From Actinomadura sp. 7K507 (GTDB lineage: Bacteria; Actinomycetota; Actinomycetes; Streptosporangiales; Streptosporangiaceae): a stretch of 48,295 nt of DNA. Of this stretch, positions 30,042 to 37,727 are shown one piece after another. A program made the translations under genes and the position numbers. How positions within the stretch are numbered: position 1 is the first letter of the stretch; the number at the start of each line of letters is the position of its first letter. The stretch covers positions 1 to 48,295 of the forward strand of contig NZ_SMKK01000036.1 in the NCBI RefSeq assembly GCF_004348425.1, given 5' to 3'. The notes beneath the pieces were generated by a model that searched no databases, was not told the DNA's origin, and worked only from the letters and a program-made list of their open reading frames with translations.

Positions 30042-32174
30042 ATGGCGGTGTTGCTGTCCCGGCTCGGCCGGTTCTGTTTCCGGCGGCGGCTGCCGGTGGT
30101 CCTGGTGTGGACCGGCCTGCTGATCGCCGCCGTGTCGGGAGCGGCCGTCCTGGCCCAGCCGGCCCCGGACACGTTCTCGGTGCCCGGCACCGAGTCGCAG
30201 CGGGCGAACGACCTGATCGCGGAGCGGTTCCCGCAGGTCGCCACGGATGGAGCGTCCGCCAGGATCGTGTTCGCCGCCCCCACCGGACGACCGCTCACCG
30301 ACCCCGCGAACCGCGACGCCGTCGAACGCGCGGTCGCCCGGGTCAAGGCGACCCCGAAGGTCGCGGAGGTCGCCGCCCCCTACGCCCGGGGCACCGTCTC
30401 GCGCGACGGCCGGACCGCGCTCGCCGAGGTCGCCTACGACGTCCCCGGTCACGAGCTGACCGGCGCGGACCGCGACGCGCTTCGCGAGGCAGCCGCCGTC
30501 CCCGGCCTGCGCGTGGAGATGAGCGGCGACGCCGTGCCGCCCCCCGGGGAGGGCGCCGGTGAGCTGCTCGGAGTGGCGGCCGCCGCGATCGTCCTGCTGG
30601 TCACGCTGGGGTCGCTGGTCGCCGCCGGGCTGCCGCTGCTGACGGCCGCCGCGGGGATCGTCATCGGCGTCTGCGCGGTCACCGCGGCCGGCGCCTTCGT
30701 CGAACTCAACTCCGACACCCCGGCGCTCGCGCTCATGCTCGGCCTCGCCGTCGCGATCGACTACGCGCTGTTCATCATCTCCCGCTACCGGCAGGAGGTC
30801 GCGGGCGGGCGGGAACCCGTCGACGCGGCCGGACAGGCGGCGGGCACCGCCGGATCCGCCGTCGTCTTCGCGGGCCTGACGGTCATCATCGCGCTGGCGG
30901 GCCTGGCCGTCATGGACATCCCCGTCCTCACCCAGCTCGGGTTCGCCGCCGCGTTCACCGTGGCCATCGCGGTGCTCGTCGCCCTCACGCTGCTGCCCGC
31001 CCTGCTCGGGTTCGCCGGGCACCGCGCCCTGGCCCGCGGACGTCCCACCGCCTCCGGCGGACGCCGCTGGGGACGGTTCGTCACGTCCCGCCCGCTCCCG
31101 GTGGCGCTCGCCGCGGCCGCCGCGCTGCTCGTCGCGGCCATGCCCGCGCTCGGCCTGCGGCTCGGGCTGCCCGACGACGGCAGCGCCCCGGCCGGGACGA
31201 CCCAGCGCGCGGCCTACGACCTGCTCGCGGACGGGTTCGGCCCCGGCGTCAACGGACCGCTGACCCTCGTCGTGCAGGCCCCCCGCGACACCAGGTCGGC
31301 CGCAGACCGCGTCGCGGCGGAAGTCACGTCACTGACCGGCGTCGCCTCCGTCGAGGCCCCGGTGCTGAACGCGGCCGGTGACACCGCGCTCCTCAGCGTC
31401 GTTCCCGAAAGCGGACCGACCAGCGAAGCCACCGAGGACCTCATCCACACCGTCCGCGAGCGATTCGGTTCCAGCGCCGGGGTCACGGTCGCCGTCACCG
31501 GGCAGACGGCCATCGACATCGACACGTCCGGAAAGCTCGCGGGCGCACTCGTCCCCTACCTGGCAGTCGTCGTCGGCCTCGCGTTCCTGCTGCTGACGCT
31601 GGTGTTCCGCTCGATCCTGGTGCCGCTGAAGGCGACGCTCGGCTTCCTGCTCAGCGTGGCCGCCACGTTCGGGGCGGTCGTCGCCGTGTTCCAGTGGGGC
31701 TGGCTGAACGGCCTTCTCGGGGTCCACTCGTCCGGCGTCATCGTCCACCTGCTGCCGGTCATGCTGATCGGCATGGTGTTCGGGCTGGCCATGGACTACC
31801 AGGTCTTCCTCGTCACCCGGATGCGCGAGGAGCACGTCCGCGGCGCGTCCCCCACCGACGCCGCCGTCACCGGCCTGGCGCACGGCGCCCGCGTCGTCAC
31901 CGCCGCCGCGATCATCATGATCAGCGTGTTCTCCGGGTTCATGCTGTCCGATACGCCGATGGTGCAGTCGTTCGGCTTCGCGCTGGCCGCCGCGGTGTTC
32001 TTCGACGCGTTCCTCGTCCGGATGACGATCGTCCCCGCCGTGATGGCGCTGCTCGGCCGCGCCGGCTGGTGGCTGCCCGCCCGCCTGGACGGCCTCATCC
32101 CCCACGTGGACGTGGAAGGCGAACGCCTCCACGCGGAACCGGCGCTTGTAGGCTCCACGTCCAGGACGGAGTGA
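30042..32174 (+). CDS. MMPL-family membrane exporter
   Basis: 710 residues from ATG 30042 (GAGAGGGTG upstream); GTG 30033 is possible. The order is one helix, an outside loop of about 150 residues, five or six helices, a second outside loop and the remaining helices, as in RND/MMPL proteins. The two proton-relay-type helices are recognisable: LMLGLAVAIDYALFIISRYR and MVFGLAMDYQVFLVTRMRE. MMPL proteins export lipids or hydrophobic compounds driven by protons. It is followed by a tetR gene 15 bases later. Confidence 0.93.
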   Translation: MAVLLSRLGRFCFRRRLPVVLVWTGLLIAAVSGAAVLAQPAPDTFSVPGTESQRANDLIAERFPQVATDGASARIVFAAPTGRPLTDPANRDAVERAVARVKATPKVAEVAAPYARGTVSRDGRTALAEVAYDVPGHELTGADRDALREAAAVPGLRVEMSGDAVPPPGEGAGELLGVAAAAIVLLVTLGSLVAAGLPLLTAAAGIVIGVCAVTAAGAFVELNSDTPALALMLGLAVAIDYALFIISRYRQEVAGGREPVDAAGQAAGTAGSAVVFAGLTVIIALAGLAVMDIPVLTQLGFAAAFTVAIAVLVALTLLPALLGFAGHRALARGRPTASGGRRWGRFVTSRPLPVALAAAAALLVAAMPALGLRLGLPDDGSAPAGTTQRAAYDLLADGFGPGVNGPLTLVVQAPRDTRSAADRVAAEVTSLTGVASVEAPVLNAAGDTALLSVVPESGPTSEATEDLIHTVRERFGSSAGVTVAVTGQTAIDIDTSGKLAGALVPYLAVVVGLAFLLLTLVFRSILVPLKATLGFLLSVAATFGAVVAVFQWGWLNGLLGVHSSGVIVHLLPVMLIGMVFGLAMDYQVFLVTRMREEHVRGASPTDAAVTGLAHGARVVTAAAIIMISVFSGFMLSDTPMVQSFGFALAAAVFFDAFLVRMTIVPAVMALLGRAGWWLPARLDGLIPHVDVEGERLHAEPALVGSTSRTE

Positions 32175-32189
32175 CGAAGGGCCGGGGTG

Positions 32190-32771
32190 ATGGCGCCGAA
32201 GCCGGGACTGCGGGAGCTGAAGAAGGCGAGGACCCGCGCCGCGATCCAGCGGGAGGCGCTGCGGCTGTTCCGGGAGCGCGGCTACGAGGCGACGACCGTC
32301 GAACAGGTCGCCCAGGCGGCGGAGGTCGCGCACACCACCGTCTTCCGCTACTTCCCCACCAAGGAGGACCTCGTCATCACCGACGAGGCCGACCCGGAGT
32401 TCTTCGAAGTGCTTCGCACCCAGCCGCCGGAGCTGACCCCCATCCAGACGCTGCGCGCGGCCGTCCGCACCATGCTCGTCACCCTGTCGCCGGACGACCT
32501 CGCCGCCGGGCGTGAACGGACCGTCCTCATCCTGTCGGTCCCCGCGCTGCGCGGCGCCGCCTTCGGCAACTACATCGAGACCATGCGGACGGTGACCTCC
32601 ATCCTCGCCGAGCGGATGGACCGCGGCCCTGACGACGTCGCCGTCCGCACCCTCACCGGCGCGGCCTTCGGCATCATGCTCGACATCATGCTGCGCTGGA
32701 AGGACGACCCGTCCTTGGACCTCCCCGCAGCCCTCGACGAAGCCCTGACCACCCTCGACCCCGCCGGCTGA
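32190..32771 (+). CDS. TetR-family regulator of the MMPL operon
   Basis: 193 residues from ATG 32190; GTG 32187 directly precedes it. The helix-turn-helix is at 10-55: KKARTRAAIQREALRLFRER, GYEATTVEQVAQAAEVAHTT, VFRYFPTKEDLV. The C-terminal ligand domain is all-helical without known motifs. Being second in the mmpL transcript, it probably represses its own operon through the repeats at 29993-30024, with an exported hydrophobic compound as inducer. Confidence 0.9.
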   Translation: MAPKPGLRELKKARTRAAIQREALRLFRERGYEATTVEQVAQAAEVAHTTVFRYFPTKEDLVITDEADPEFFEVLRTQPPELTPIQTLRAAVRTMLVTLSPDDLAAGRERTVLILSVPALRGAAFGNYIETMRTVTSILAERMDRGPDDVAVRTLTGAAFGIMLDIMLRWKDDPSLDLPAALDEALTTLDPAG

Positions 32772-32802
32772 GGCCCCGCGAGGGTGTGGCCCACCTGTGG
32801 TT

Positions 32803-33396
32803 TCAGGGGGCGAAGGCGCGGAGAGTCGCCTCCACCAGCGCGTCGGCGTACTCGGGGGTGAGCGGCCCCGATCGGTGCAGCCAGCGCTGGTAGAGCGGGG
32901 CGTAGAGCAGCTCCAGCAGCAGGTCGAGGTCGGCGTCCGCGGCGAGTTGGCCCACCTGCTGGGCGCTGCGCAGCCGTTCCTTCTTGGCCTCGTCGACGGG
33001 GCCTGCCAGCTTCTCGCGGTACTGGGCCGCGAGGGCCGCATCGGCGATGATCTCCATGTTGAGCGCTCTGACGGGCGCCTCGAACCCCGGGTCGGCGAAC
33101 TCGGCGACGGTCGCCCGCATGACCGCCTTGAGGTCGGTCGCGAGGTCCCCGGTGTCGGGCAGCCGCACCCCCTCGCCGGTCTCGCTGAGCTCCAGGAACG
33201 AGTCGAAGATCACCGCGCCCTTGGACGGCCACCAGCGGTAGATCGTCTGCTTGCCGACGCCGGCACGGGCCGCGATGGCCTCGATGGACACCTTGGCGTA
33301 TCCGAGTTCGGAGACGAGTTCGCGCGCCGCGCCGAGGACGGCCTGCCGGGACCGTTCGCTGCGCCGGGCCGGGTTCGGCTTTCCGGGGTGAGACAC
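32803..33396 (-). CDS. TetR-family regulator divergent from an SDR gene
   Basis: 197 residues from GTG 33396; the frame extends upstream but the gap there contains operators and a promoter for the other strand. The HTH reads RQAVLGAARELVSELGYAKV, SIEAIAARAGVGKQTIYRWW, PSKGAVIFDSF. A C-terminal domain of the TetR_C-type helical family follows. It likely controls itself and the SDR gene through the two related operators between them. Confidence 0.92.
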   Translation of the reverse strand: MSHPGKPNPARRSERSRQAVLGAARELVSELGYAKVSIEAIAARAGVGKQTIYRWWPSKGAVIFDSFLELSETGEGVRLPDTGDLATDLKAVMRATVAEFADPGFEAPVRALNMEIIADAALAAQYREKLAGPVDEAKKERLRSAQQVGQLAADADLDLLLELLYAPLYQRWLHRSGPLTPEYADALVEATLRAFAP

Positions 33397-33421
33397 GTCC
33401 GGGAGCGTAGCACTTAACGAG

Positions 33422-33493
33422 ACGAGACGGTCCGTCTTGACATTGCCGGGAACGGGTCGCATACTTCCAACACAACGAGACGAACCGTCTCGT
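33422..33493. promoter_or_regulatory. SDR promoter framed by two TetR operators
   Basis: The first site is AGACGGTCCGTCT (33425-33437). The second is ACGAGACG-AAC-CGTCTCGT (33475-33493) with perfect 8-base arms. Between them TTGACA (33437-33442), 17 bases, CATACT (33460-33465) form a near-consensus promoter pointing to the SDR. Both sites share the core GAGACG..CGTCT. Confidence 0.8.
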
Positions 33494-33514
33494 CTCACCA
33501 AGGAATGGGATCGT

Positions 33515-34336
33515 ATGACGACCGCGAGAGTCTGGTTCATCACCGGCGCTTCCAGGGGCCTGGGCAGGGCGTTCACCGAAGCGGCACTCGAAGCCGGAGA
33601 CCGCGTCGTCGCCGCCGCACGCGACCTCGGCCCGCTCGCGGATCTGGCCGCCGCCCACCCGGACGACCTCGTACGGCTGGCGCTGGACGTCACCGACCGG
33701 GAGGCCGTCCAGAAGGTGGCCGATCAGGCCGCGGCGGCGTTCGGGCGACTCGACGTCGTGGTCAACAACGCGGGGACGATGCTGCTCGGCATGGTCGAGG
33801 AGGCGAGCGAGGAGCAGATCCGCGCGCAGTTCGACGTCAACTTCTTCGGCGCGGTCTGGGTGACGCAGGCCGTCGTACCGCACCTGCGCGCTCAAGGTTC
33901 CGGCCACCTCCTCCAGGTCACCTCAATGGGGACCGGCGGCGGCGTCGCCTCCACCGGGTTCTACGGGGCGAGCAAGTCGGCGCTCGACTCGCTGAGCCAG
34001 GCGCTGGCGATGGAGCTGGCGCCGTTCGGGGTCAAGGTGACGATCGTGCAACCCGGCGGGTACGGCACGGACCTGTTCACGCGAGGCACCACGATGACGG
34101 AACCGCGCCCGGAGTACGAGCCGCTGCGCGCCCAACTGGCCGAGATGTGGGGCGAGGACGCCGGCCCCGACCCGAGCACCGCGGCACCCGTGATCATGGA
34201 ACTGGTCGAGCTGCCGGAGCCGCCGCTGCGGCTGATCGTCGGCGGCGCCTCCTACGACATGGTCCAGCAGATGGAAGGGTTCCGAACCGCGGAGTACCGG
34301 GCGTGGAGGCACCTCAGCCGGAAGGCGCCGGGCTGA
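33515..34336 (+). CDS. Short-chain dehydrogenase/reductase
   Basis: 273 residues from ATG 33515 with AAGGAA upstream. Classical SDR features: cofactor loop TGASRGLG near 10-17, an Asp in LDVTDREA, NNAG near 85, a Ser in QVTSMGTGG, and the catalytic pair in FYGASKSAL. It is probably NADP(H)-dependent, given the basic loop AAARDL. The substrate is unknown; genes of this layout (TetR with divergent SDR) often respond to a carbonyl or phenolic compound. Confidence 0.92.
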   Translation: MTTARVWFITGASRGLGRAFTEAALEAGDRVVAAARDLGPLADLAAAHPDDLVRLALDVTDREAVQKVADQAAAAFGRLDVVVNNAGTMLLGMVEEASEEQIRAQFDVNFFGAVWVTQAVVPHLRAQGSGHLLQVTSMGTGGGVASTGFYGASKSALDSLSQALAMELAPFGVKVTIVQPGGYGTDLFTRGTTMTEPRPEYEPLRAQLAEMWGEDAGPDPSTAAPVIMELVELPEPPLRLIVGGASYDMVQQMEGFRTAEYRAWRHLSRKAPG

Positions 34337-34345
34337 CGCCCAGGA

Positions 34346-34372
34346 TGTCTGTTCACCCGCCCTGGGATCGTC
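34346..34372 (+). promoter_or_regulatory. Candidate ECF42-type promoter
   Basis: TGTCTG (34346-34351) and CGTC (34369-34372), 17 bases apart, resemble the reported ECF42 target pattern (TGTCGA and CGA/TC). It would let the sigma factor encoded after the DGPF gene drive its own operon. A repeated CACTACGTCAG follows at 34375-34396. Confidence 0.35.
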
Positions 34373-34440
34373 ATCACTACGTCAGCACTACGTCAGCGCC
34401 ACGACGGGAACGTCGGGGCGACAGCGGGAAGGAGCCGGAT

Positions 34441-34818
34441 ATGCGCTACATGCTGCTGTTCCACTACACCGAGGAGACCGACGAGTCGCTCGGGGCCGAG
34501 GCGATGGCCGCCGGCAGGCGGGCGTTCGACGGTTACGCCGCCACGCTGGAGCAGGCGGGGATCCTGGTGAGCGGCCAGGTGCTCCAGCCGTCGGCCGCCT
34601 CGACGACGCTCACGCTCGCCGGAGGCGAGCCGCGGATCCAGGACGGCCCGTTCGCCGACACCAAGGAGCAGCTCGGCGGCGTGATGGTCATCGACGTCCC
34701 GGACCTCGACACCGCGCTGGAGTGGGCGCGGCAGGCGCCGCCCGCCTCGTGGGGCACGGTCGAGGTCCGGCCCGGCGCCGTGCACACCGAGGCCGGGAAA
34801 TGGGTCCCGTCCGCGTGA
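34441..34818 (+). CDS. DGPF-domain (YCII-related) protein
   Basis: 125 residues with GAAGGAG upstream. MRYMLLFHYTEETDES at the start and IQDGPFADTKEQLGG (the DGPF motif) near 80 identify the family, which has a dimeric alpha-beta barrel fold related to YCII. Such proteins are the constant companions of ECF42 sigma factors; their biochemical job is not known. The end overlaps the sigma-factor gene. Confidence 0.92.
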   Translation: MRYMLLFHYTEETDESLGAEAMAAGRRAFDGYAATLEQAGILVSGQVLQPSAASTTLTLAGGEPRIQDGPFADTKEQLGGVMVIDVPDLDTALEWARQAPPASWGTVEVRPGAVHTEAGKWVPSA

Positions 34819-36035
34819 CGGGCGGGACGGCGGCGGACGTCGCGGAGCGCACCGCGCGGACGTCGTACGGCCGGCTGGTCGCGCTGCTCGCCGCGCCCAC
34901 GGGTGACCTGGAGCTCGCCGAGGACACCCTGGCGCAGGCGTTCGAGCGGGCGCTGACCACGTGGCCGCGCGACGGCGTCCCGGACAACCCGGAGGGCTGG
35001 CTGCTCACGGTCGCGCGGAACCGGCAGCGGGACCTCTGGAAGTCCGCCGCGCACCGCCGCCACGCCCCGCTGGGGGCGGCCACCGGCGAGTCCGTGCTGG
35101 ACGAACACGCCCTGGGCGACGCCGACCCGGACGAGATCCCGGAACGGCGGCTGGCCCTGCTCTTCGTGTGCGCGCACCCGGCGATCGCCGCGAACGTCCG
35201 CACGCCGCTGATGCTGCAGGCCGTCCTCGGCTTCGACTCCGCCCAGATCGCGCGGGCGTTCGCCGTGCCGGGCGGGGCGATGTCGCAACGCCTGGTGCGC
35301 GCCAAGCGGCGGATCCGGGACGCCCGGATCCCCTTCGCCGTCCCGGAACGGCGGGCGATGCCCGAACGGCTGCCGCCGGTGCTCGAAGCGGTGTACGGCT
35401 GCTACACGCTGGCGTGGCCGGAACGCGGCGACGGCGGTTCGCTCGCCGGGGAGGCGCGGTACCTCGCCGTCACCCTGGCCGCGCTGCTCCGCGACCAGCC
35501 GGAGCCGTGGGGACTGGCCGCCCTGCTCACCTTGGCGTCGGCACGCGCGAGGGCGCCCGGCCTGCCGTTCCTGCCGCTGGACGAGCAGGACCCGTCCGAC
35601 TGGGACCGCCGTCTCATCGCGGAGGGCGAGTCCTACCTGCGTAAGGCGGAGCGGCCAGGGCAGGCACCCGGACGGTTCCAGTTGGAGGCGGCGATCCAGG
35701 CCGTCCACTGCGGCCGTGCTCGCACGGGCAAGACGGATTGGGGCTCGCTCCGCACCCTCTACGCCGCGCTGATCGCCGTCGCCCCCAGCCTGGGAAGCCA
35801 CGTGGCGAACGCGGCCGTCGTCGGGCGGACCGAGTCACCGGAACGCGGCCTCGAACTGCTCGACGCGCTGCCGCCGGAGCGAGAACGGTTCCAGCCGTAC
35901 CACGCGGCCCGCGGCGACCTGCTGGCACGCCTGGGACGACCGGAGGACGCGGCGGCCGCCTACACCGAGGCGGCCGCGCTCACCGACGACCCATCGGCGC
36001 GGCTGTTCCTCGAACAGCGCGCCGGCCGGCCGTAG
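34800..36035 (+). CDS. ECF sigma factor of the ECF42 type
   Basis: 411 residues from ATG 34800 (GAGG upstream); GTG 34815 overlapping the stop of the DGPF gene is an alternative. Region 2 is present in EDTLAQAFERALTTWPRDGV and PEGWLLTVARNRQRDLWKS, and region 4 in LMLQAVLGFDSAQIARAFAV, MSQRLVRAKRRIRDA. Unlike ordinary ECF factors it has a long C-terminal extension of about 200 residues with helical TPR-like pairs (RFQLEAAIQAVHCGRART, GRPEDAAAAYTEAAAL). In ECF42 factors that extension replaces an anti-sigma factor in control. Confidence 0.9.
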   Translation: MGPVRVTGGTAADVAERTARTSYGRLVALLAAPTGDLELAEDTLAQAFERALTTWPRDGVPDNPEGWLLTVARNRQRDLWKSAAHRRHAPLGAATGESVLDEHALGDADPDEIPERRLALLFVCAHPAIAANVRTPLMLQAVLGFDSAQIARAFAVPGGAMSQRLVRAKRRIRDARIPFAVPERRAMPERLPPVLEAVYGCYTLAWPERGDGGSLAGEARYLAVTLAALLRDQPEPWGLAALLTLASARARAPGLPFLPLDEQDPSDWDRRLIAEGESYLRKAERPGQAPGRFQLEAAIQAVHCGRARTGKTDWGSLRTLYAALIAVAPSLGSHVANAAVVGRTESPERGLELLDALPPERERFQPYHAARGDLLARLGRPEDAAAAYTEAAALTDDPSARLFLEQRAGRP

Positions 36036-36042
36036 CCCGTCC

Positions 36043-36357
36043 TCACGCATTGGCCGGCGGCTGGGGGAACCGGGCGGCGTTGACGATCTCCTCCAGCGCG
36101 GCGGCATGGCGCTGGAACGCTTCCCGCCCCTGCGGGGTGAGCTGCACGTGTGTCCGCCGCACGGCCCCGTCCCGCCTCTTGCGGACGGTGACGTACCCGG
36201 CGTTCGCGAGCGCCGAGACCTGCTTGGACAGGGCGGAGTCGCTGGTCCCGACGCTGTCGCGGATGAAGCCGAACTCCGCCCAGCCCGCGGGGGCCAGCAG
36301 CGCGACGATCGACAGCCGCGCCGGAACGTGCAGGAACTCGTCGAACCGGGCGTCCAT
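36043..36357 (-). CDS. Winged-helix transcriptional regulator
   Basis: 104 residues; ATG 36357 overlaps the stop of the membrane-protein gene by one base (TGATG). A single winged helix: LSIVALLAPAGWAEFGFIRD, SVGTSDSALSKQVSALANAG, YVTVRKRRDGAVRRTHVQLT. It resembles the MarR/ArsR-like 'winged helix DNA-binding' proteins that accompany small membrane proteins. Probably represses its own operon through the inverted repeat at 36827-36847. Confidence 0.88.
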   Translation of the reverse strand: MDARFDEFLHVPARLSIVALLAPAGWAEFGFIRDSVGTSDSALSKQVSALANAGYVTVRKRRDGAVRRTHVQLTPQGREAFQRHAAALEEIVNAARFPQPPANA

Positions 36358-36812
36358 CAGCTGTGACGGACGATCGAGTCGTAGACGCGGCGCACGGGCA
36401 CCGAGACGGCCACCACCGTGAGCGCGAGCGCGGCGGCGGCGATCGTGTGCTGAATGGGCAGGCCGAATTCGAATGCCCCCAGCGAGGCCGCGATACTGAA
36501 GGCGATGAAGGCCCCGATCAGGGCTACGCCCATCGCCACCTGGAACATCACTTCCGGTGCGGTGAGCTTCCTCCGGACGGGGGCGCGGCGCCTCTGCACG
36601 AACAGCACGCCGATCAGGATCGCCTCACCGACCAGGAAGACGATGATCTGCCAGGGCTGCGGGAAGTCGAGCGACGCCAGGGCGATGAACAGGCCGAGCG
36701 CCGACGCCAGCGTGTAGGGCCGGGCGAACGTGTGCCGGACGTACTCGCTTCGCGTCCGGTCTTGAAGACGGTGGATCTCGTCGAGCGAACCACGGGCCTC
36801 ATCAGGGTTCAT
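36357..36812 (-). CDS. Four-helix membrane protein
   Basis: 151 residues from ATG 36812 (GGGAGG upstream); GTG 36818 is possible. A soluble N-terminus (DEARGSLDEIHRLQDRTR) is followed by four membrane segments: LASALGLFIALASL, WQIIVFLVGEAILIGVLF, VMFQVAMGVALIGAFIAFSI and TIAAAALALTVVAVSVPV. No known domain function. Paired with the regulator that follows. Confidence 0.82.
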   Translation of the reverse strand: MNPDEARGSLDEIHRLQDRTRSEYVRHTFARPYTLASALGLFIALASLDFPQPWQIIVFLVGEAILIGVLFVQRRRAPVRRKLTAPEVMFQVAMGVALIGAFIAFSIAASLGAFEFGLPIQHTIAAAALALTVVAVSVPVRRVYDSIVRHS

Positions 36813-36826
36813 GTGCACCTCCCAGG

Positions 36827-36847
36827 TACTTTCCTATGAAGAAAGTA
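36827..36847. promoter_or_regulatory. Operator-like inverted repeat
   Basis: TACTTTC-CTATGAA-GAAAGTA has perfect 7-base arms; a further half-site GGAAAGTAG lies at about 36866-36874. Both are in the gap between the membrane-protein operon and the kinase gene, close to the former's ribosome site. Confidence 0.65.
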
Positions 36848-36899
36848 GCATTCACTTGCCCCACAGGAAAGTAGCCCGTCGGGCTCCGGGGAGCGATCG

Positions 36900-37649
36900 G
36901 TGCCCGAGAATGTGCGTATGGAGATCTCCGACCGACTTCGCCGGATGTTCGGCCCGGACGCAGCCTGGTCGGACGACCATGAAGGCGTGAGCGGCACGGC
37001 CCTCAGGGTGACGTCCGGGTCCGAGACCTTCTACGTCAAGCACGGGCCGCTCGCACTCGCCGAGTACGAACGCCTGCGATGGCTCAAAGAACGTGTCCCC
37101 GTCCCCGACGTTGTCGCGTTCGAAGAAGGCCTTCTCGTGCTGGCCGACGTGAAAGCACCGTCCCTGGACGGCGCCGAGCCCGCGTCCGCGAGTTCGGTCA
37201 TGGGACGGGTGCTGCGAAGCCTGCACGAACTCCCGGTCTCGACATGTCCCTTCGACGGGCGGCTGGCGAGGGTTCTGGAAAGGGCCGCCGATCTCGTCCG
37301 CAAGGGTCTCGTGGACGCGGACGACTTCGACGCCGACCACCGGGGCCTCACGCCCGAGGCCGTCCTTGAGCGACTCCTCGCCGCCCGCCCCGCAGAGGAC
37401 CTCGTGGTCGCCCACGGTGACTACGCGCCGTCCAACGTCCTGCTGCTCGCCACGGGAGAACCCGTCGTCATCGATGTTCCGGCCCTCGGGGTCGCCGACC
37501 GCTACCGCGACCTGGCCATCGTCCACCGCGACCTATCCGAAGACCATGGACCGGCGGCGTGGGACGCGTTCCTCTCCTCCTACGGGCTGATCACCGAGGT
37601 CGACGAAGGCCGCCTGTACTACTACCGCCTCCTGGACGAACTCCTCTGA
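36900..37649 (+). CDS. APH(3')-like aminoglycoside phosphotransferase family kinase
   Basis: 249 residues from GTG 36900 (GGGGAG upstream); ATG 36918 is an alternative. Kinase motifs: FYVKHGPLALAEYERLRWL with the ATP Lys, VVAHGDYAPSNVLL with catalytic Asp and Asn, and VIDVPALGVADRYRDLAI with the metal Asp. The last motif keeps GVADRYxDLA of APH(3') enzymes but has VPA in place of CGR. It could phosphorylate an aminoglycoside or another hydroxyl compound; resistance should not be assumed from sequence. Confidence 0.82.
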   Translation: MPENVRMEISDRLRRMFGPDAAWSDDHEGVSGTALRVTSGSETFYVKHGPLALAEYERLRWLKERVPVPDVVAFEEGLLVLADVKAPSLDGAEPASASSVMGRVLRSLHELPVSTCPFDGRLARVLERAADLVRKGLVDADDFDADHRGLTPEAVLERLLAARPAEDLVVAHGDYAPSNVLLLATGEPVVIDVPALGVADRYRDLAIVHRDLSEDHGPAAWDAFLSSYGLITEVDEGRLYYYRLLDELL

Positions 37650-37727
37650 CCGCTACGCAGCGGGGACGTCCACGGGAGGCCGTTCGGTGTTCATGGTGCG
37701 TTCGCCGGGTGGTGGTTGGGTGCTCGA

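Noticed and set aside
36900..37649. Calling the APH-like kinase an aminoglycoside resistance gene
   Set aside because: The kinase motifs fit but the CGR of the APH(3') metal-loop signature is VPA here, and many such kinases act on other substrates.
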